Assembly (NCBI RefSeq): GCF_001896135.2 | Contig: NZ_MPOH02000008.1 | Span: forward strand, 1-64,000 | Source of the DNA: Streptomyces phaeoluteigriseus | Lineage (GTDB): Bacteria > Actinomycetota > Actinomycetes > Streptomycetales > Streptomycetaceae | Length of the DNA: 64,000 bases | Direction of reading: 5' to 3' | In this document: piece by piece, positions 58,559 through 64,000 of the stretch | How positions within the stretch are numbered: the stretch's first letter is position 1 | Layout of the letters: each line of letters starts with the position of its first letter | The notes under the pieces: generated by a model | Seen by the model: the letters and a program-made list of their open reading frames with translations, nothing else | The model's database searches: none | Told to the model about the DNA's origin: nothing | Translations under genes and position numbers: made by a program

Positions 58559-58800
58559 TCAGCGCGGCGGCGACGTCCAGCAGGGGACGTCGGCGTTGGA
58601 GAGGTCGGGGCGGGCACGGTGCAGGCGTGCGGGGTGGAGCCACAGGCCGGAGGCGTCACGCGCGACATCGACACCGACTTCCGCCACCAGCTCGGGCTCC
58701 ACCAGCATGACCTTCAGCGTCTCCCGGCTGCCCCATCCGGCACTGAACGACCAGCCCCTCCATGGATGACCGCGCCGGGCCGGGGCGAGCAGTCTGGCAA
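58559..58800 (-). pseudogene. ATP-dependent DNA ligase C-terminal remnant (second copy)
   Basis: Reads HPWRGWSFSAGWGSRETLKV then MLVEPELVAEVGVDVARDAS and LWLHPARLHRARPDLSNADV. Same C-terminal block as the remnant at 22.5 kb but a longer piece, with different residues, so these are separate paralogues rather than one split gene. Confidence 0.75.
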
Positions 58801-58923
58801 CCGTGCTGCGGCGTCCCATACGAGCAGCTCGCCGTTTATGTGAGCTACCACATCTGTCTCATCAACAGCCCTTTATCTGAGGGCCGGAGTTCGTGGAGAG
58901 TGCGGAGCAGCACCCGACCCGGT

Positions 58924-59853
58924 TCAGCCTCCGAGGCGGTGTGCAAGGTGGAGCAGATCTGCCAGGTGCAGCACCCGTCCGTCGAAGCCTGGGAGGGGGA
59001 CATGGAGCGGCTGGGTCCAGCGCGCGGGGATTGCATCCAGCCCGTAGTACGCCCCCGCGAGGCCTCCGGTCACCGCGGCGACGGTGTCCGTGTCACCGCC
59101 GAGGTCGATCGCCGCGCGTATCGCGTCTTCGAAGCTGGTTGTGGTGCGCAGGGCCCAGACGGCGGAGCCCAGGCAGGGCCAGACGGCACCGTTGAACTCG
59201 GTCGCCTGATCGGGGTGCCAGTCGGGCGCGAGGACGGTGGCGTAGCGGCCGCGGTGGTCGGGGTGGACAAGGGCCAGGATGTCCGGGAGCGCGGCGAGGG
59301 GGTCGGTGTCCTCGAACGTGAGGCGGATGAGTTCGTGGAAGATCGCGGTGCCCTCCCAGGCCGCGCGGTCGCCGTGGGTGAGGGCGGCGATGCGGTGGGC
59401 CGCATCCATGGTGGCCCTCTGGCCGGCGGGTGCGAAGTGAACCGCGGAGGTGGATGCCCGCATCAAGGAGCCGTTTCCTGCGGCTCGTTGGTTGACTTGG
59501 AAATGAATCGCGGCGGCGAGGTCCCAGGGCATGCCGTTGGTCAGGACGTCGTCGGTCTGCAAGCCGATGCCCTTCGGTTCCGATGCCGCCCACCGCTGGA
59601 AGCGGACGAAGATGTCCGGCAGATCCAGTCCGCCCCGCTCCAGCAGCGACTCCGCGACCAGGACGGCCATCTGCGTGTCGTCAGTGGCCTCGCCGGGGTC
59701 CCAGCCACCGCCTCCGCACATCTCGCCACCGGCACCTGGCGCGGGAAACCGCGCGGAGAACGCTCCCGGGGGGCCAAACTCGAAGGGGGCGCCCAGGGCG
59801 TCGCCCACCGCTGAGCCGACGACCGCGCCGGCCGCTCGCTGAATCCGCTTCAT
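58924..59853 (-). CDS. ADP-ribosylglycohydrolase family protein
   Basis: 309 residues with all family metal-site motifs: GSAVGDALGAPFEFG, EATDDTQMAVLVAESL, GNGSLMR and the late LGGDTDTVAAVTGGLAGAYYG. These hydrolases remove ADP-ribose from proteins or related substrates with two Mg ions. No ADP-ribosyltransferase gene sits alongside. Complete in length. Confidence 0.95.
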   Translation of the reverse strand: MKRIQRAAGAVVGSAVGDALGAPFEFGPPGAFSARFPAPGAGGEMCGGGGWDPGEATDDTQMAVLVAESLLERGGLDLPDIFVRFQRWAASEPKGIGLQTDDVLTNGMPWDLAAAIHFQVNQRAAGNGSLMRASTSAVHFAPAGQRATMDAAHRIAALTHGDRAAWEGTAIFHELIRLTFEDTDPLAALPDILALVHPDHRGRYATVLAPDWHPDQATEFNGAVWPCLGSAVWALRTTTSFEDAIRAAIDLGGDTDTVAAVTGGLAGAYYGLDAIPARWTQPLHVPLPGFDGRVLHLADLLHLAHRLGG

Positions 59854-60571
59854 TCGCGCAGGTTATCCGCGCCGTGTCGACGGCCGCACGGCCCTATTTC
59901 CTTCCTCGGCTCCCCGAAGTATCGGCGGCGAACGCGTCTCGTCTACGGAGGTGCACCCGCCTGAGACACCTTGGGTCTGAGACACCCGTACAGGTCACAT
60001 AATCCCGTCCAGAGCGGTTGCGTCCGGCAGCTGCGCGGCACCGGCCCCAATCTCCGGAAACGCCGGAAGCATCTGAGTGCCACGCCTGGAGCGCAGCACC
60101 ACCCGGCCCACGCCTGGAGCGCAGCACCACCCGGCCCGCGCCTGGAGCGCAGCACCACCCGGCCCGCGTCCCCGGAGAGCAGGGCCCTGAACCCGTCCCC
60201 CTTCGGCTCGCCTGCTCAGCCCGGCTTCAGAGCCGGATCAGGCACGGGGGTGGCCAGCATCGGCTCCGGCCCTGGCAGCGTCCACGTCGCGCACCATGCC
60301 TTCCACCTAGCCCATCGGCCGCCCGGGTGACCGCCATGACCGGTCTTGGTCGGGGCCGTGGTGGGGCGTGAGCGGAACCCTCGACCATGCCGTCCCCGGC
60401 GGCGTCCACAGCTGGTCAGCCGGTCACCGGGTCAAGCCTCGCCCTCGGCCTCGTGCCCGGAGTCGGGGCGGCCGGGACGATCCGAACGACAGGGCCAGGG
60501 CAGTCGTGATCCCGTGGACGGGGGCGGGTCGCCGTGGGCGGGTCGCCCCGCCGCGGTTACGCGCACGGGCG
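59854..60571. other. Repeat-bearing intergenic region
   Basis: Holds a 28-base tandem repeat and the second copy of the dispersed element near 60,237-60,322. Also just right of it a pair of GGGTCGCCGTGGGCG-like direct repeats near 60,530. No gene recognised. Confidence 0.5.
60082..60165. repeat. Three tandem 28-base repeats
   Basis: Unit starts CGCCTGGAGCGCAGCACCAC; starts at about 60,082, 60,110 and 60,138. Copies differ only at one junction base. Confidence 0.9.
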
Positions 60572-61345
60572 TCAGCGCGACCGTCCGGGCACCCGGGCCA
60601 GCAGCGCCGCGGTCGCGGCCGGATGCGTGTACGGAAAGGCGTGCGCCCCCGGCATGCGCACCGCCCGGCCCTCTTCTGCCCGGCGGGCCAGCTCGCGGGT
60701 CCAGTCGGGCGGGCAGAGGGCGTCGTTCTCTCCCGTCACCACGGTGACCGGGCAGGAGACCGAGGCGATCACATCCTCGGGCGCGTCCGTCTGCGCCGAG
60801 CGCACGCAGATCGCCAGGCGCCGGGGACCGGCGGCCAGGTAGGAGGGCAGCAGGGTCGGGACGACGCCGGGGGACTCGTGGACGGCCGTGCGGGCGAACG
60901 CGGCGAGCAGCGGCCGCACGCGGCGCAGCCGGGGCGGGAACGTGGGAGCCAACAGCACCAGGGCCCGTACCCGTTCGGGCCGGCGCAGGGCCGCGTGCAA
61001 CGCCACCTGGGCTCCCGTCGAGTGCCCGGCCAGCACCACCGGCCCGTCCGGAACGACGGCCAGCCACCGGGCCACCAGGTCCGCGAGCCCTTCCAGCGTC
61101 TCCGGGCAGGCCGGTCCCGAAGGGTCGCCGAAACCCGGGACGTCCAGCACGCGTACCGCTCCGGAACGGGCGCAGCGGGCCCCCGTCCGCAGCAGGTAGC
61201 CCGGCGCTCCCAGGCCCGGCACCAGGACCAGCGGGCCGCCGTCGCCTTCGCCCTCGTCGAGGCGGGCCGAGCCCACGCTCCTCACGCTTGCTGACCCGAC
61301 GCGGTCATGGCGGACGTACGGCGGGGACCCGGCTCGGTGCGACAT
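60572..61345 (-). CDS. Alpha/beta-hydrolase
   Basis: 257 residues: oxyanion region LVLVPGLGAPGY, nucleophile elbow GHSTG, Asp in TGENDAL and His in PGAHAFPYTH. Typical of small soluble esterase/lipase-like hydrolases; substrate unknown. ATG 61345 chosen from a conserved-looking N-terminus; longer frames upstream lack coding character. Confidence 0.9.
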   Translation of the reverse strand: MSHRAGSPPYVRHDRVGSASVRSVGSARLDEGEGDGGPLVLVPGLGAPGYLLRTGARCARSGAVRVLDVPGFGDPSGPACPETLEGLADLVARWLAVVPDGPVVLAGHSTGAQVALHAALRRPERVRALVLLAPTFPPRLRRVRPLLAAFARTAVHESPGVVPTLLPSYLAAGPRRLAICVRSAQTDAPEDVIASVSCPVTVVTGENDALCPPDWTRELARRAEEGRAVRMPGAHAFPYTHPAATAALLARVPGRSR

Positions 61346-61500
61346 GACGGGCGGGTTCCCGCTCCGCGCCGGTCCATGGATCACGAGCCTGTTCCTCGCG
61401 CTGACAGTGCGTGGTCCGGGAAGGTGAGTCGCGCGGAGTCTGGGTACTCGCGGCGCACAGGCGCTCACGACGATGCGCCCCCGGCAAGAAGGCCACGACC

Positions 61501-61947
61501 ATGAACACACGTACACCCATGACGAGTGCCCGTACTCCTGTCCAGCAGGCGGCGCTGCTGGTGGGAGCGGTGTTCTTGCTGGTGGGAGTCCTGGGGTTCA
61601 TCCCCGGGATCACCACGGACTACGACACGATGAAGTTCGCCTCGCACGATTCCGGAGCCGAACTCTTCGGGATCTTCCAGATCTCCGTCCTGCACAACAT
61701 CGTCCATCTCCTGTTCGGCGTCGCGGGCCTCGTCATGGCCCGTACCGCCTCCGGCGCCCGCACCTACCTGCTGGCAGGCGGCGCCATCTATCTGGTGCTG
61801 TGGCTGTACGGCCTGTTCGTCGGCCACACCAGCGACGCCAACTTCATACCGCTGAACAATGCCGACGACTGGCTGCACTTCGTCCTCGGCATCGGCATGA
61901 TCGCGCTCGGCGCGCTGCTCACACGGCGCACCGCCCGGCGGATCTGA
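61501..61947 (+). CDS. DUF4383 membrane protein
   Basis: 148 residues with four membrane helices and the DUF4383 pattern VQQAALLVGAVFLLVGVLGF, LFGIFQISVLHNIVHLLFGV and DDWLHFVLGIGMIALG. Family function unknown; often stress-related in actinobacteria. Confidence 0.9.
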   Translation: MNTRTPMTSARTPVQQAALLVGAVFLLVGVLGFIPGITTDYDTMKFASHDSGAELFGIFQISVLHNIVHLLFGVAGLVMARTASGARTYLLAGGAIYLVLWLYGLFVGHTSDANFIPLNNADDWLHFVLGIGMIALGALLTRRTARRI

Positions 61948-62533
61948 CCGCCAAAGAGGTCGAGGGCATCGCAGCGGACGGCCGCGGCGGGTACTGCCCG
62001 CCGCGGCCGCCCGGCTGTCCGGGCGCGGGGTTCCGGCAGGTCGGCCCCCCCGCTGCTGTTGCCGTTCGGGCGGACGGGGACCTGGACGCGCATGACCGAC
62101 CTCCCTCGTCGCCGCCGACTGCGGCAGAACCGGGCCCTGTGGCTGCTGGACCGGCTGGAACGGTACCGAGGGCCGATTCGTTGATCGACACGTCGCGGGC
62201 AGGGATCACCTGTCCGCGACGGAGGCAGCCGGACCGCCGCCGGCCTGCCTGGTCATGCTGGCGGGCTCGTCGGTCGGGTGGTCGCCGGCTCCTAGGGTGC
62301 GGCGCTGGCTGGGGGCGTCCACGGTCCCGTAGCTGGTCCAGGTCGGGGAGGTGGCTGCCGGGCAGTGTGACGAGCAGGTGGGCCTGGGCGGTGCGGATGC
62401 CGGGGGCTGACGTCTGGGGGCCTGTGCCCAGTGTGCGACGCACCTGATCATCGTAGGGGCGCCCCTGCCGTGTGCGGGGTGTGCGGGCCGCTCATAGTCT
62501 GGGGGTGGCTCGGGGCTACTGCGGAGGTTTGCC
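61948..62533. other. Intergenic, one possible 29-codon frame
   Basis: A 29-codon frame at 62,092 (ALWLLDRLERYRGPIR) is too short to support. The rest is promoter region for Ku and nothing recognised. Confidence 0.4.
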
Positions 62534-63475
62534 ATGCCCCGAACGATCTGGTCCGGTGCCATCAGTTTTGGCCTGGTCACGGTGCCGATCAATGTGGTCA
62601 GTGCGACGGAGGACCACAGCATCCGTTTCCACCAGTACCACCTCGAGGACGGCGGCCGGATCCGTACGCGGAAGGTGTGCGAGCTGGAGGACCGTGAGGT
62701 GGGCCAGGGGGAGATCGGCAAGGGCTACGAGGTGACCAAGACGCAGGTCATCCCGATCAGTGACGAGGAGCTGCGGGATCTGCCGCTGCCGACGGCGAAG
62801 TCGATCGAGATCGAGGCGTTCGTACCGCTGGAGTCGGTGGACCCGATCCGGATCGGCGAGGGCTACTACCTCCAGCCCGCGGGTCAGGTGGCAGCCAAGC
62901 CCTACAAGCTGCTGCGGCAGGCGCTGGCGAGGTCGGCGAAGGTCGCGGTCGCCAAATACGCCTGGTCGGGGCGTGAGCGGCTGGGGCTGCTGCGGGTGCG
63001 CGACGACGTGATCGTCCTGCACGCGATGCGCTGGCCCGACGAGATCCGCGACCCTGCCGAACTGCTCCCGCCGCCGGTGGAAATCTCCCAGGATGAGATC
63101 GACGGCGCGCTGGCACTGATGGACACCATGACCCGCGACGACCTGGAGGGCGAGGAGTTCCGCGACACCTACACCGATGCCCTGGCGCAGGTGATCGAGG
63201 CCAAGCAGGGCGACAAGCCGCTTCCGGAGGTTCCGCAGGCGGAGGAGCCGGGCAAGGTGCTGGATCTGATGGCGGCGTTGACGGAGTCGGTGAGCCGGGC
63301 GAAGGCCGCCCGCGGCGAGACGGGCGACGCCGACGTCCACGACCTACCGAAGAAGCAGACGGCCGTCAAGAAGACGGCGAAGAAGACCCCGGCCGGCAAG
63401 ACCACGCAGAAGACGACCGCGTCGAAGAAGACGGCGGCGAAGAAGACCGCGGGCCGCAGACCACGCAGCGCCTGA
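62534..63475 (+). CDS. ku: Ku protein (non-homologous end joining)
   Basis: 313 residues, intact. Ku core: RTIWSGAISFGLVTVPINVV near the start, VCELEDREV, KGYEVTKTQ, RIGEGYYLQPA and VLDLMAALTESVSRAKA. It has a long Lys-rich tail (KKTAKKTPAGKTTQKTTASK) like the C-terminal extensions that enhance DNA binding in Streptomyces Ku. It threads onto DNA ends and recruits an ATP-dependent ligase. No intact ligase gene lies beside it; only ligase remnants are in the window. Confidence 0.95.
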   Translation: MPRTIWSGAISFGLVTVPINVVSATEDHSIRFHQYHLEDGGRIRTRKVCELEDREVGQGEIGKGYEVTKTQVIPISDEELRDLPLPTAKSIEIEAFVPLESVDPIRIGEGYYLQPAGQVAAKPYKLLRQALARSAKVAVAKYAWSGRERLGLLRVRDDVIVLHAMRWPDEIRDPAELLPPPVEISQDEIDGALALMDTMTRDDLEGEEFRDTYTDALAQVIEAKQGDKPLPEVPQAEEPGKVLDLMAALTESVSRAKAARGETGDADVHDLPKKQTAVKKTAKKTPAGKTTQKTTASKKTAAKKTAGRRPRSA

Positions 63476-63527
63476 TGCATCGGACCCGGCCTCGAGAGAA
63501 GAATGTGAAGTGGGCTCCGTCCTGTGT

Positions 63528-63572
63528 CCCCCGAGCCGGTGCGGGAACCCGCGGCCTGCCCCGGCTCGGGGG
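63528..63572 (+). terminator. 12-base stem hairpin after Ku
   Basis: CCCCCGAGCCGG / CCGGCTCGGGGG, with an inner GCGGG/CCCGC hairpin. Confidence 0.75.
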
Positions 63573-63732
63573 TGGGAATGTCTGCCGGCGTGGGTGCGTT
63601 GTAGGCGGCGTGGTGGTGAAGGGGACGGTGTCCCCGGGCCTCACCTATTGCCTGCAGGGAAGATCGTTCGGCTGAAGCCCTGCAGAGCGTTCCGCCGCGT
63701 AGGCGACCCCCTTCACGACCACACTTTCGTCG

Positions 63733-63769
63733 CAGCCCCTGCCCCGGTGCCCCACCACGGCAGGGGCTG
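63733..63769. terminator. Second hairpin
   Basis: CAGCCCCTGCC / GGCAGGGGCTG, 11-base perfect stem with 15-base loop. Confidence 0.65.
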
Positions 63770-63883
63770 CACATGTGTCCGGAAGGTGCGTGACCGCGCT
63801 GCGGCTGGGGGCGCCGTGCCGGTCATGGACGACTGCGCGCACCTTGACCTTGACGAAATCGTTTTCGCGCCCGTGCAGTACGA

Positions 63884-64000
63884 CTAGGAGCGGATCCTCT
63901 GCTGACGCTGGGGGAGGCCCCCGCGCCGCTCAGAGTCCTGCGGACGGCCGTCGCGCAGGGCCTCGAGGTCCAGCGGGAACCGGTCGGCAAACGCGTCACC
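63884..64000 (-). CDS. Possible 3' end of a gene running off the window
   Basis: Minus frame reads DAFADRFPLDLEALRDGRPQ to a stop at 63884. The plus strand is also open here, so strand is uncertain and no family can be named. Confidence 0.3.
   Translation of the reverse strand, partial: GDAFADRFPLDLEALRDGRPQDSERRGGLPQRQQRIRS

Noticed and set aside
60082..60165. CRISPR array
   Set aside because: The three 28-base repeats are directly adjacent with no spacers and no cas genes are present.
1..64000. tRNA, rRNA or riboswitch
   Set aside because: I saw no cloverleaf-like GTTCGAATC blocks, rRNA signatures or known riboswitch cores while reading; a tRNAscan/Infernal run would be decisive.

Overview
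The window is high-GC actinobacterial DNA, almost certainly Streptomyces. Supporting signs are the very high third-position GC, Tat-exported pectate lyases, SpoIIE-type phosphatase, DUF4241 and DUF4383 proteins, Ku and DNA-ligase paralogues, and remnants of the linear-replicon terminal protein Tpg. The mix of intact accessory genes, paralogue fragments and an IS630 element suggests a variable arm of a linear chromosome (or a linear plasmid), not the core.

Region 1 (1-11,330) is the right part of a biosynthetic gene cluster cut by the window edge. In order it holds an NRPS end (A-PCP-TE, glycine-type code), MbtH, ACP, KS, a chain-length-factor-like KS partner, a ketoreductase, an O-methyltransferase, a FlK-like hotdog protein and a PGM1-like ATP-grasp ligase. 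An MFS exporter with a divergent CGNR regulator follows. The likely product is a reduced type II polyketide acyl chain joined to glycine and perhaps to a further amine by the ATP-grasp enzyme.

Region 2 (11,331-17,150): a DUF4241 protein, then three tandem secreted PL1 pectate lyases bracketed by two degraded tpg fragments. An MFS remnant closes it.

Region 3 (17,197-29,300): a five-gene peptide/nickel-type ABC importer operon on the minus strand, a secreted metalloprotease and a PP2C-type phosphatase. Between them lie a row of pseudogenes: DNA ligase end, zeta-toxin-like, acyl-CoA-dehydrogenase-like and a tectonin lectin piece.

Region 4 (29,300-45,100): two large secreted repeat proteins (beta-propeller with Ig-like repeats; FG-GAP), alcohol dehydrogenase and aldo-keto reductase, an ArsR-type regulator, a tendamistat-like secreted protein, and an FHA membrane protein paired with a small GNQ-rich protein. 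Remnants of a resolvase, subtilase, MFS pump and Ku are interspersed.

Region 5 (45,400-52,800): a quinone-oxidoreductase/MerR pair sharing a palindromic operator, an HxlR/MFS pair that has lost both 5' ends, and a four-gene overlapping operon (small protein, ECF sigma factor, M48 protease, small membrane protein).

Region 6 (52,900-64,000): an ABC-2 exporter overlapping and abutting a head-to-head prenyl synthase, an IS630 transposase broken by an 8-bp repeat expansion, a trypsin-like secreted protease, an ADP-ribosylglycohydrolase, an alpha/beta hydrolase, a DUF4383 membrane protein and an intact Ku.

Many otherwise well-conserved genes carry a single frame change. Nearly all fit one missing base, so residual sequencing or assembly indels are likely. 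I separate these from genes that are truly broken (in-frame stops, lost ends, repeat expansions). All family calls come from reading motifs by eye; no database search was run.
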